This document shows, in pieces, positions 30,606-42,100 of a stretch of DNA of 64,000 nt. The DNA lies in NCBI GenBank assembly GCA_033558025.1, contig JAUCEF010000006.1:1550001-1614000 (forward strand), written 5' to 3'. The notes under the pieces were generated by a model. It was not told the origin of the DNA. It worked only from the letters and a program-made list of their open reading frames with translations, and did not search any database. The DNA is from Phytophthora sp. 'mugwort'. Its lineage: Eukaryota > Oomycota > Peronosporomycetes > Peronosporales > Peronosporaceae. Position 1 is the first letter of the stretch. Each line of letters opens with the position of its first letter. The translations under genes and the position numbers were made by a program.

Positions 30606-32408
30606 ATGGTGTCGGCGTCGTCAAGCGGTCATCGTAAGAAGAAGAAGACCAAGAAGAGCGGCAAGCGCAAGCCCGTGAACCTGCAGGTCAACTTCAACCG
30701 TAAGTGTTCGCTCGCCACGGCTCGTAGTGCACCGTCTGACGCGGCCTATGAGGCGCTGAGCGACGCCATGTTCCCGTCCAATGATGTCCACCACTCCGTG
30801 GCTCATGCTGAGGCCCGTGACTCTCCTGACGTAGGTGACGCAGCATGCGGCGACTTCCATTTACACAGGTGTGACATGAATCATAATTGTACTCATTTTA
30901 TTTTCTTAGTTGAGGCATTCGGGTGTACTGACGTGGTAGATGGTGATTTTCGATACGGATCATCGGAATGGTGTGTATTACGGAGCAGCGTATGTAGTGA
31001 CGGCAAATTCAAGCCGAGTGAGGTGATCGCCAAGGCGGCGGCGAGCGGCGTCACGTACATGTCCCTTACGGATCACGACACCATGGCAGGAGTGAATGAG
31101 GCCCTTGCTGAGGCGCAGAAGCTAGGCGTGCTGGTGTTCCCGGGCGTCGAGATCAGTGCAGAAGTGAAAGGCGGCGAGAACTTGCACGTCCTGGGGTACT
31201 TTTACCCAGGATCGAACAGTGCCGAGCTGGAGAAGCAGCTGCTGAAGATCCGCACGGGCAGACACAAGCGCGGCAAGGGGATGCTCAAGAAGCTCGTATG
31301 TGTGACGGCTGGATCGTTGCTGCAAGTGTGCTTTTAATGGATCTGATGGTTTATACGAAATTCGTTTATAGGAGGCAATGGGCATTAACCTCAAGTGGGA
31401 ACGCGTGCTCGAGATTGCTGGAGAAGCCGCACCAGGTCGACCACACGTTGCCGAAGCCCTTGTGGAAGCGGGTCACGTCGCCAACTTCCGCCAGGCATTT
31501 GCGCGGTACCTGCACAACGACGGCCCTGCATACGTCGAGGTATTTAATTGTTTCCTTACAGTGCAGCATGATTGGTCAGAGCTTACCCTACATTCCGTGT
31601 TCCATGTTCCAGGGTGAGCATTTCCCACCAGAAGAAGCGATCAAGCTAATTGCTAGCGCTGGCGGAGTCTCTGTACTTGCCCACCCATGGTGCTGCAAGG
31701 TTGGTTTACTATTGCCTCGCTGATTGAATGCTGTTTGGAGCATCACCTTTTCCTAACGCTAATTCATGACTCGCACAACAGGATCCGATGAACTTAGTTC
31801 CAGAGCTGGCAAAGTTGGGCATTCAGGTACTGCGACTGCTGCCACCAAACTACAATCGCGACCGTGACGTCTAATGTAACTTTGCTTCCATGTGTAGGGC
31901 ATCGAGGTTTACCATGACACGAATAAAATCGACATGTATGGTGCCTTGGCGAAGGAATCCGGCTTGCTAAGGGTATGTACACACGAGAATGCGCCTATTA
32001 AGCAAGCCATACTTGCTAACATATCTATGTACTTCAATTTATCAGATGGGTGGTTCGGATTTCCACGGTATTGACCCTACGACAGAGCGTGCCCCAGGTG
32101 CCATCCCATTCCCCCGTCTGCATGTCGACCGTTTCCTGACCCACGCGCTAGACGTATGGGAACGACCGCTTGTCGAGCGCCTGCGGTCCATGGTGAATAT
32201 CATAAAGCTAGCAGGCCCCGATGCATCTGCATCAGAGAAGCTGCTCATCTGGAAAGAACAGGAGCCGTTGGCACGCCGAACTCTGGCTGAACTTGGCATG
32301 AGGCTTGAAATAATGGAGACGCAAACCAATGATAGCCACAGCGACGGCAAGGCTAGTGTCGTGGAGAGCCACTATCGTACCATTCGCGTTACAACCCTTA
32401 GTCGGTGA
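30606..32408 (+). CDS. PHP-domain metal-dependent phosphoesterase
   Basis: Seven exons: 30606-30868, 30989-31295, 31372-31539, 31613-31699, 31782-31826, 31898-31972, 32046-32408. The spliced frame is 435 aa and all junctions are GT-AG. Residues 1-25 are very basic (HRKKKKTKKSGKRK). The PHP domain holds all expected metal ligands: DFHLHSVCSDGKFKPSE, SLTDHDTMAGVNEA, PGVEIS, SVLAHPWC, GIEVYHD and GGSDFHG. This set matches the TrpH/YciV family (5'-3' exoribonuclease / 3',5'-bisphosphate nucleotidase, RNase AM). The first intron splits the first metal-binding motif between HLH and S. The C-terminal 100 residues are helical with no named domain. The basic N-terminus may be a nuclear or nucleolar signal, which is inference. 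The substrate is unknown. Confidence 0.85.
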
Positions 32409-32583
32409 GGCATCTTTAAGAATTCTTAGAACTGCAATACAAGCCATGTTTGCTACTGAAATATGTTGATAATTTCCAGAAAAAAGCGTTCGTTTGTACT
32501 TATATTCTATAAATTCGGGCACGATAGTAAAAGCAAAAGCTGCTCCGTACACTTCGTATTCAATGCGTGCTCAGCGAAGTGCG

Positions 32584-34884
32584 TTAACGCCGCTTCAGTA
32601 GTTCGAAGACCAATTCAACGTTTGTTCGGCCCATTTCTTCAAAGGCATCGGTCTTCGTTACCGCATCGAAGTTGTGCAGCATGAAGGCGACGCACTGGTC
32701 TCGCAACACTGTCGCGTTGTGCAGGTCAGCAGCGTGGAAAATGCTAGCAGCATTCTCAATGCACAGCGAACCGAGCATTTTACTTTCGCAAATGCGCTTC
32801 AAGCGTTCAACACCATACTGTTTTCACGTCACGGATAGACATGTTAGCATAAGAGGATAAACATCTACTTTGCTTGATGAGCGTACCCGGTCTGCAGTAA
32901 CAAATAGTTCCATTGCAACATCCACGGCGACGTCCAAGTAATCTGTGTAGAGATACTCCATCAACGAAATAAAGATTGGGCGACGGACGTCGGTGATCTC
33001 AATCTCGCGCGCACGACTTTCCAGCATCTGCACGGTTCAATACAAGCGAACAGTTAGACTTGTATCAATGAACCTAGCCATCCTTTCTGCAACTTACCTC
33101 TCCTGTCAGCATCGCGTTAAAGTAGTTGCAGCGGATACACAAGATTTTATGCCCGTAAACGGGAACCCCTTCAACTATTCAATTCCATTGCGTATATCAT
33201 ACTTTGTTAGAATAGATACTGCCAACAACAGACGAGTGCAACTTCACGGACGTACCGATAAACGTCACATCACTCATTATGTCGTTATTCACCAATGTCC
33301 TCAGATCATTAACGAGTGTGCTCTCAGGAATCTCCAAATGTAATTCATCCTCTCCAAAACGGAATTGCTTGAAGTCGTTCAGTCGACTACTTCCATCATA
33401 GCCACCGAAGATGATTAGATTCGATTCGTAAACGGTGCCAACGTGGCAGAAGCGCTGTCCTGGCGGTTGTCCGTTAAATTGCATCGGTTGCCAAATATTT
33501 GATTCTGAGCAAATGAGTGTAGGGATATGCAACAAGTTAGAAAAACTAAAAAAATCAACTGAACATCAAACGCAACGCCATACTCAGCACCCCTTACCCA
33601 AGTTGAGCTCGTAGAAGTCGTTCACTGCAGTGCCCGTGCTGCCACCGAATATGTACATGGAGTTCGAGTAGATAACCGCAACATGACTATCACGAGCAAT
33701 AGGAGCTGGGCCCTCTGTTGTGAGCAGCGACCATACACGAGTATCTAAGGCCAAATTCAAACACACAGCATACTTAGTCAGTCAACAGATAATATAAATA
33801 TCTAACGCGAACTGCTGGAGGGCATACCAAAATCATACACGTGGACATCGTTCAGGTGGCGCGAACCGTCATGACCACCAAATAGCACGCACGTGTGGTT
33901 ATGCACTACTAACGAGGATCGATATCTGACGGAGCAAACGCGCTTTGAAAGTTAGCCTTAGTTTGCCATCATCACGGGCTTATCATAGCTTACCGAGGTC
34001 TAGGGACGCGTCCTGTAGCTGCCACTAACGACCACGTGCTTGTTTCTGGGTATGGCAAGCGAATGAAATAGAAAAAGTCAGCGCGCAGTTGTTTTAGATG
34101 CAAATCAAACGACAATTTACCAAAGTTAAACTCGTGAAAATCGTTTCTGTAGCTGCCGTCATATCCTCCGAAGCAGTACATCGATTTGTCTGGGGAGCAA
34201 CCGCACACCAACCGAAGTAATTCGCCACGAATGTTCGTCAGATTATGTTCAACAGCTTTCAGTGACGACAAAGGCTGTAAAGCGTACCATACACCACTGC
34301 AGCATGACTGTGTCTCGCCGTTGGTGGCAGTCCAGCATTTACCACAACGTTGCTCCACCTCTGCGTCACTGCATGCATGCCATTGCAAAACAAACAGTTA
34401 ATACACGCTAACAACCCTAATGCATCATAATCGTGACGTACAGAAATTATACTCGATAAAGTCGTTGACGCGTGAGCTGCCGTCGAAGCCCGCGAAAACG
34501 AAGAAAGAATCCTTGTAGACCACGGCCACGTGACGGTCGCGCGGGCTCGGAGCCGAGCCGATGGCGAGCACCACCGACCAGAGCTTGCGCTTAAAGTTGA
34601 ACTCATAGAAGTCGTTGATGCGGTTCGACCCATCGTAGCCTGCGCAGCGATAGCCAAGCGGCAGCAGACGAAGAGCCACAACCAATTAGCAACAGCACGA
34701 GCATCGTTCCCGCTACAGTAGCGTTCCTCTGCACAGCCAGGCCTGATTCAGGCGACCAACCTCCGAAGATGTAGAGCGAATCCTTGCGCACGGCGCACAC
34801 GTGCAGAGAGCGATGACACGGCGCTGCCGACGGGTTCTCGCACGCCACGGGGACCCAGGAACGCGAGCTGGGCTGCAGCGCCAT
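32584..34884 (-). CDS. Kelch-BTB-BACK protein (copy 1)
   Basis: Eleven exons on the minus strand: 34884-34761, 34639-34442, 34368-34288, 34189-34121, 34045-33994, 33925-33828, 33744-33598, 33504-33256, 33174-33098, 33027-32887, 32817-32584. The spliced frame is 489 aa with consistent phases and GT-AG ends. Residues 1-310 are six to seven kelch repeats (SLYIFGG, FFVFAGFDGSSRVNDF, MYCFGGYDGSYRNDF, MYIFGGSTGTAVNDFYEL, LIIFGGYDGSSRLNDF). A BTB domain follows (NNDIMSDVTFI then GHKILCIRCNYFNAMLTGE), and the C-terminus is a BACK-like helical part. Kelch before BTB is the LZTR1-type order, suggesting a cullin-3 ubiquitin ligase adaptor. A paralogue lies inverted at 55437-57798. Confidence 0.85.
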
Positions 34885-35179
34885 CGCGACGACCACGGGC
34901 TAAAGTGATCGAATACGAATACTGTACACTACTGATTTCCTGACAGGAACTTCCTGGATCGTAGCAACGGGAAGGGCGCTCGATTGGTCAAAAGTTGGTA
35001 GATTCACGTTGAGAAAATACGTTTCTACCAATAGGCGGCTTTGCAAGTAAATTTAAACAATTTATCTAACAATATTAACCAATCAACGATTCAAAAGTCA
35101 TTCTTTGTTTCCCTCTTCCGACTGCCTTTTTTGAACGAGGGGGTTTCGGATCATTTCGAAATTATACGCGAGTGGAAAT
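34885..35179. promoter_or_regulatory. Divergent promoter, kelch-BTB copy 1 / H2A.Z
   Basis: 295 bp between divergent starts. Three CCAAT boxes are visible: attgg at 34983-34987 (reverse), ccaat at 35028-35032 and ccaat at 35079-35083. A TCATTCT initiator-like sequence lies at 35098-35104, 76-82 bp before the H2A.Z start. CCAAT boxes are common in histone promoters, so the arrangement fits growth-linked H2A.Z expression. This is inference. Confidence 0.45.
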
Positions 35180-35717
35180 ATGGTGCGTCGCGTTGCCGGC
35201 CGCGGGTGTCGTCGTATGCTAACGTATTCCTCATCTTTCAAATACAGTCAGGCATCGGCGGCAAAGGCGGCAAGGGAGGAAAAGGTGGAAAGGGCGTTAC
35301 GGCCAAGCGGGCGCCCCAGTCGCGATCGCAGCGCGCAGGGCTCCAGGTAATTCAATGCACGTAACGATGTTACATAACGCGTTGCTGACCCTCGTTGATT
35401 GCTACCAGTTCCCCGTGGGGCGAATCCATCGCTTCTTGAAGAAGCGTGTGGCCAATAACCAGCGCGTGGGCGCCACTGCAGCCGTGTACGCCGCCGCTAT
35501 CATGGAGTACCTGACAGCCGAGGTGCTGGAGCTGGCAGGCAACGCATCTAAAGACCTTAAGGTGAAGCGCATCACGCCGCGCCACTTGCAGCTCGCCATC
35601 CGCGGAGACGAGGAGCTAGATACGCTGATCAAGGCCACGATCGCTGGCGGCGGCGTCATCCCGCATATCCACAAGAACCTCATTAACAAGCAGAACAAGA
35701 AGCGGATGCCGCTGTAG
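35180..35717 (+). CDS. H2AZ: Histone H2A variant H2A.Z
   Basis: Three exons: 35180-35182, 35248-35346, 35409-35717, giving 136 aa. The first exon carries only the ATG; the donor GTGCGT follows at once and the next exon opens with TCAGGCATCGG ([12 protein letters not shown]). The start was chosen because any unspliced start gives an unrelated N-terminus. The N-terminal tail is Gly/Lys-rich. The histone fold has the H2A.Z hallmarks: [80 protein letters not shown] and [12 protein letters not shown]. The H2A.Z-specific D-E-E-L-D-x-L-I-K docking region and a short tail without SQ motif separate it from canonical H2A and H2A.X. It marks promoter-flanking nucleosomes and is deposited by SWR1-type remodellers. 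Confidence 0.95.
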
Positions 35718-36132
35718 AGCGCCAGAGATTCCGTGTCAGCGTACGCCCATAACCTCACTCTCCCATTTCAGCGATCGCGCCGCGCTCTTGCGTCGCGTAT
35801 ATTAGTAAATATGAGTTATTGTTAGCTCCCCCCCCACACACGCGCGCCCTTGTCGGCCTACCTGCGGCCATTTTTTCCCGCCTTTTCCGAACTTGCAATA
35901 GCAACCTACCTCTCCGCAACATAATCTGATTCTAGCGCAACTTAACCGCGGATCTGATGCGTCGAGCGTCCACCGCACTCCCCCTCAACGGAAAGATCGA
36001 CGGGAAGGCGGAAAGCTTCGGCGTCCGGATAGGGAAAGCGAGACACTGGCGCGGAGGGCGTGTTGCCGTTCTCGTTACAAAGACTAAGTCAATCTACACG
36101 GCCCTTCGAAGCCAGAGCGAGAGCGCAGTCGC

Positions 36133-39100
36133 ATGGCGAGTAGCACGGATGCGACGGCACCACCCGCCGCGGCGGCCGATGTACTGCCCGTGGTCGACTT
36201 CCAGCGCTACCTGCTGGCCACATGCATGCCGCTCTTCGGCGAAGGCTCGGCCATTAGTGTGGAGGGCTTCAAGGCCGGACTCGAGGGCTTGGACGCGACC
36301 AACACTCTGGACCAGTTCGTATCGGATTCGGCTACACGCGTGCTGCAGGTGCATTGCTTCCCCGCGCGTGCAGACGAGGACAGCCCCATGGACGGCTCCA
36401 CCGGCTTCCGCCTGCGTGTGAACCTGGGCATCGAGTACGCGCCCGGCAAGAAGAGCGGCCACGACGTGGTGTGCTTCATCAAGCGCTTCAGCGCGCCGCT
36501 GGCCAAAGACCAGACGCTCAACCATCAGCTACAGGTCATGACGCTTGGGCTCGGCAGGAACGCCATTGAAGTGGACAAGACGGACTCGGACACGGCCACC
36601 ACCATCAGCAGCGGCGAGAACACCGAGGAGGAGGACGAAGGTAGAGGCAACCTGCTCTCTGTCGTGTACAATTACGTCCATCAGTCGTTCACGCCACTTG
36701 TGAACGAGTACTCGAAAGTTCACATGCCGCAGAGTGAGCTGACGAATCTGAACGAAGGTACGAGAGGACTACCGGCTATCCGACGCAGGATGAAGGAGTT
36801 AGAGCTGGCCTTGCTCCAGTACCAGCAGAACATTGAGATTCCAGAGGTGAACCTGGTCTTCCACCCGGTCATTCAGCACGCAGCAGATCTGGTCCGCGAG
36901 AAAGGCGTGCTGATTGATGTGGAAGCGCTTGAACTGGAGGACAAGGTGAACGATGTGACCTTCGTGAACACTATTCAGGGAGGAGTTAGCAAATGGATTA
37001 AGGAAATCCAAAAGGTCACGCGCCTGGTTAACGAACCACTGCCAGGGACAGCGATGCAGGAGATCAACTTTTGGTGCGATTTGAACCGCGCCCTGCTTGC
37101 CGTTCAAGAGAAACTTAAATCACCGGAGGTTGAGATTACGCTGGCAGTGCTGCAGCGAGCGAAGAGATATCTGGCTACGGTTTCGTTCAGCACTGACCAT
37201 AACTTGGGTCCGGCGCTTCAGCAGGTGTCGAGTGTTATGACGCTCATGAAGGAGTTCCCGATGAACTCCATTTTGTCGGCCACGGATATCAACCAGCTGA
37301 ACCAGGGTGTAACGCTTGTCTTCACCCATTTGAAGAAGATCCGCGTGGCTGATTCGTACAACCTATCACGCCTACTGCATTTAGTGGAGGTCATGTCGAG
37401 TGATCTCACCCAACAGGTCATCAGCCTGCTGCGCGTCTACAGCCTCATTGAGATTCCTTTCAACCAGTTTGAGCAGCTGATTTCTTCGTGCAAGGAGCTT
37501 TTTACAAACTGGCACCGTCAGGTTGCGACGCTCTATGATCTCACCAAGGAGCTCTTTAAACGACGAGGTGGTTCTATTAACACCGAAAAGCTTCCGCTGC
37601 TTTCTGAGTTGCAGATGGAACATGTTGCGATTGAAGAGCGACTGCTAGAGCTGTATGAATTCCGGGAACAGCACGAGAAACTGCGTGATGTGATTCAGAG
37701 AGTGCTGGGTGGCTCGAAAACCATTGGACTGGACGATGCTCGTGGCGGTGACGGCACGAATGACGCACTCACGGAAATCAATTCGGCTTACGCCCAGCTG
37801 AATTCATTGGATCCTCTTGATGTTTCTGGTGAAGGCATGACGGCTTGGAAGAACCTGCGCAAGACATATGATCTGTGCATTGATCGCGTTGAAGGACGTA
37901 TTATTAACAGCCTTACCAGTCGGCTGAGTGCTACCTCAAACGCTGATGAAATGTTCCGCGTGTTTTCCAAGTACAACGCGCTATTTTTCCGTCCACGCAT
38001 TCGCAGCGCTGTGCAACAATTTCAGATGCAACTTATTGAAAACGTCAAGGAGGACGTGAGCAACCTCCAAGCCAAGTTCCGTGCGCATTATGCTTACTCA
38101 GAGGCGTCTCGCACCAGCAAACTGCGCGATATCCCTCCGATAGCTGGTGCGGTGATGTGGGCGAAGCAAATTGAGCGCAAACTGAAAATGTTGCTGTCGC
38201 GTGTTGAAAGTGTCCTTGGCGTTGGCTGGGAGCAGCACGTGGAAGGTAAGGCGCTTAAGGCAGCGGCTGAAGCGTTTATTGCTAAACTCAACCCGCAGCT
38301 GATCTTCGACCAGTGGGTGAACGATTTGGCGTCAATGCCCATCTTTGACATCAAAAACATTATTTTGAACATTGTGACGGAAGAGACGCCGCAAGGTGAA
38401 AAGAAAAAGTTGGTGGTAGCATTCAACCAGCAAATTGTGACATTGTTCAAGGAAGTACGAAACCTGGAGTGGTTGGGTTACCGTGTGCCTTTCACGCTTA
38501 AGATGATAGCTGAAGACGCGAAGTCGAAGTACCCGTTTGCAATGTCTCTTGACGCCAGTCTCAAGACGTATACAAGCTCGTGCCGACGCATCCAGCCAAT
38601 TTTCGAAGCTTTAACGGCGGCTTATGTTCGTGACGTGCGCGCTACCATTGGCAAAACGTTTACCAAGGGCAATGAAATGCGATGGCATGCAGATGGATTG
38701 GGTGAGTATGTCACTGATCTTGCTACCAAGGTAGAGCGTTTGCACGACAAGGTGGATGAATTGCTGCAGAAGACGAGTGAAATTGATACTCTTCTGGAAA
38801 GTGTTCGGATAAGTTCGGACTTCCAGGCTGGAGATGTTCATGCTGTGTTGGTGAAAGTTCAAGCGCAGATCGACGAGTTGAGTTTGGCTGGATATGCGAA
38901 CTTGCATATATTTGTGAAAAACTTGAACACATTGATTAGTGAGATTCTGGGCCAAAAGCTCGAGGTCTTGCTGCAGCGTTGGGTTGCTTGCTTTGGCCCT
39001 CAGCCTGACGAAAAGTCCTTCCAAGCTGCTCTTGCCGAGGCCGGACTTACTGTCACGACTCACCAAATACTACTGAAAAACCAAGTGTTGTATTTGGAGC

Positions 39101-42100
39101 CTTCTGTTGGCGATGCGCGTCGGGATTGGCTTGCTCAGCTTCAAAACTTGCTGAACTCTGTGTGCGATTTGCCCAAGATTCAGACATCGTCGTATGAAAA
39201 TGTGTATGGGAAGTCGACTGTATCAGCTTTATCGTCACCACCCCGGAAAAGCGCGAGTTCAAAGCGACGCGAGGCTGTGTTCAAGGAGGCGCTAAGCAAA
39301 GTGCCACTCGACTTGCTCATTAAAGCGTTCAGTGTACTGGATGTCACTATAAATGATGTGGAAAAGTATGCGTCAACGTGGCTTCAATACCAAGCGTTGT
39401 GGGATATGGACGCCCAGACTGCCTTAAACAGTGTTGGAGAGGACCTTCGGAAATGGCAACAAATTCTGGTGGAGATCAAAAATGAGCGTAATGCGTTTGA
39501 TGTCGTCTTCAACACGAAGCGATTTGGTCCGATGGTGATTAACTACCAGCAAGTGCAAGCGCAAGTGAATGTGAAGTATGATGCATGGCACAACGAGTTC
39601 CTTGCGTATTTTGGTGATCTGCTTCGTGACCAAATCAACTCGTTCTATTCGACAATTTCGTCCAAGCGAACACTTTTGGAGCAACATGCACTGGAAGCTG
39701 CCACCGCACAAGTGGTTGCTGCAATCACGCTAATTCAAGAAATGCGTCAGATGCGATTCCAGTGGGAAGAAGCTGTGGAGTCGTTCGAACAGGGAGAGCG
39801 CTTGCTGAAAAAGCAGCGATATAGATTTTCGGCAGATTGGCCGTCACTGGCGAATGTGGAAGGAGAGTGGGAAGCTTTTGTTCAACTTCTAGAGCGAAAA
39901 ACCGCTGCGATGGAAAGCCAGTTACCGCAGCTACAGGCCAAGATCATGGAAGAGAAGAGCACACTGGACAATAAGATTAGCAAGGCAGTGGCTGAATGGG
40001 ACAATGCCAAACCACTGCAAGGTGGTCAATCACCAAAGGCGGCTACAGAATCGCTGATCGTTTACGATACTCGCTTCAAACTGCTGCGGGCTGAACAGGA
40101 CAAAATGAATGCGGCGTTGGATGCTTTGAACATTTCGTACGTGTCCGGAATGGGAGGTTCTTCAATTGACGACGACCGAAGTTCGCACAGTGATCTTTCG
40201 AGAGCCATGGAGGAACTAGCCGGGTTGGACGAGGTCTGGAAGAGCATTTCGAAGGTTTGGACTCACGTCGATGAGCTACAAGACACGCTGTGGTCTGCGG
40301 TCCACCCCCGCAAAGTCCGGAAGCAGCTTGATGAATTTGTCGATGAAATGCGCCGCTTCCCTGCTCGGGTGCAACAGTACGAAGCCTTTGAGTACTACGC
40401 CTCGGTTATTCAGTCGCGTAAGTCTATGAATTCTTTGCTTTCGGAACTGAAGTCGGATGCTGTTCGCGACCGCCACTGGAAGCAGATTTTGCGGCTGCTG
40501 AATATTTCATCTCCGTTTACTGAGTTGACCCTGCGCAGCTTCTGGGAATCCAAAATCTCCGCCAACGACAACGAGTTAAAGTCGATTATTCGTACGGCTC
40601 AGGGGGAAATGGCACTTGATGAGTTTTTGCGCCAAGTATCCGATCACTGGACCAACTACCAGCTAGACTTGGTCAACTACCAAAACCGCTGCCGAGTTAT
40701 TCGCGGTTGGGACGAGATGTTTGCGAAGCTTGATGAGCATCTCAACAGTTTGAGCAGTATGAAACAGTCCCCGTACTATCGTGTGTTTGCCGAGCTAGCT
40801 ACAAGCTGGGAAGACAAACTCACTAGGATCCGTAGCATCCTGGACTTCTGGATCGATGTTCAAAGACGCTGGGTATACCTCGAAGGCATCTTTTTTGGAT
40901 CGGCGGATATTAAACAGCAGTTGCCAAAGGAGTTTGCGCGTTTCCAAAGCGTTGACAACGAGTTTACTTCTACGATGAAGCGCGTTGCACACAAGCCAAT
41001 GATCGTGGATGTTGCCAACATCCCGAACTTGTATCATTCGCTGGAGCGTCAGCAAGACATGATGGGTAACGTCCAGCGTGCCCTTGGTGATTACTTGGAG
41101 CGCCAGCGAGCTGCTTTCCCTCGCTTCTACTTTGTAGGCGATGAAGATTTGCTGGAAATGATAGGTAACAGCAAGGAGCCGATGCAGATTCAGCGCCACC
41201 TTTCGAAGATGTTTGCTGGTATTTCCTCGTTAGAAATGGACAACAGCACCGGTGTGATCCTGGGAATGGCGTCACGTGAAGGCGAAGTCGTGCACTTCAA
41301 GGAACCCGTGAAGACGGCCGAAGATACCCGAATTAACGTGTGGCTGGGCAAGGTGGAGGACCAGATGCGCAAAACGTTATCGCTGCTTTTGGAAGAAGCC
41401 GTGCGTTCCTACCCGACAGATAACAGTGCCGACACATATTTGAAATGGGTGTCAGAGTTTCCGGCTCAAGTGGTAATTCTTGCTACCCAGGTTCAATGGT
41501 CAAATGAAGTCGAAACCGTCTTGAAGACAGGGGGTGATAATCTGTCGGTGATAACTGAACAGTTGGATAAGCTGCTTCTCATTTTGAGTGAGCGCGTTCT
41601 GACGGATGTGAAGAACGATGTGCGGAAAAAGTATGAACAACTGATTACTGAGCTTGTGCATCAGAAGAGCGTCACCAAGCGCTTGAACCAGAGCAATGTG
41701 AGCAGCGCAGAGGACTTCCGTTGGTTGTATCATATGCGCCACTACTTTCAAGCAAAGGAGTCGGACCCACTCAAGAAGCTTACTATCCAGATTTCGAACG
41801 CCAGCTTCTCGTATGGATTTGAATACTTTGGCGTTGGTGAGAGGCTCGTACAAACACCTCTAACAGAACGTTGTTACCTCACGCTGACTCAGGCGCTGGA
41901 CTTTGGAATGGGCGGAAATCCATTTGGTCCTGCTGGCACAGGTAAGACTGAGTCGGTTAAGGCTCTAGGATCCCACTTGGGTCGCTTTGTGTTGGTCTTC
42001 AACTGTGACGAACACTTTGATTTCCAAGCGATGGGCCGAATTTTTGTTGGTTTGTGTCAAGTCGGAGCTTGGGGATGTTTTGATGAGTTTAACCGTCTTG

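Noticed and set aside
30177..31337. 386-codon plus-strand frame as one exon of the PHP gene
   Set aside because: Its first 140 codons are antisense to LETM1. The PHP start at 30606 is in this frame, but the exon must end at 30868 to restore the HLHS motif.
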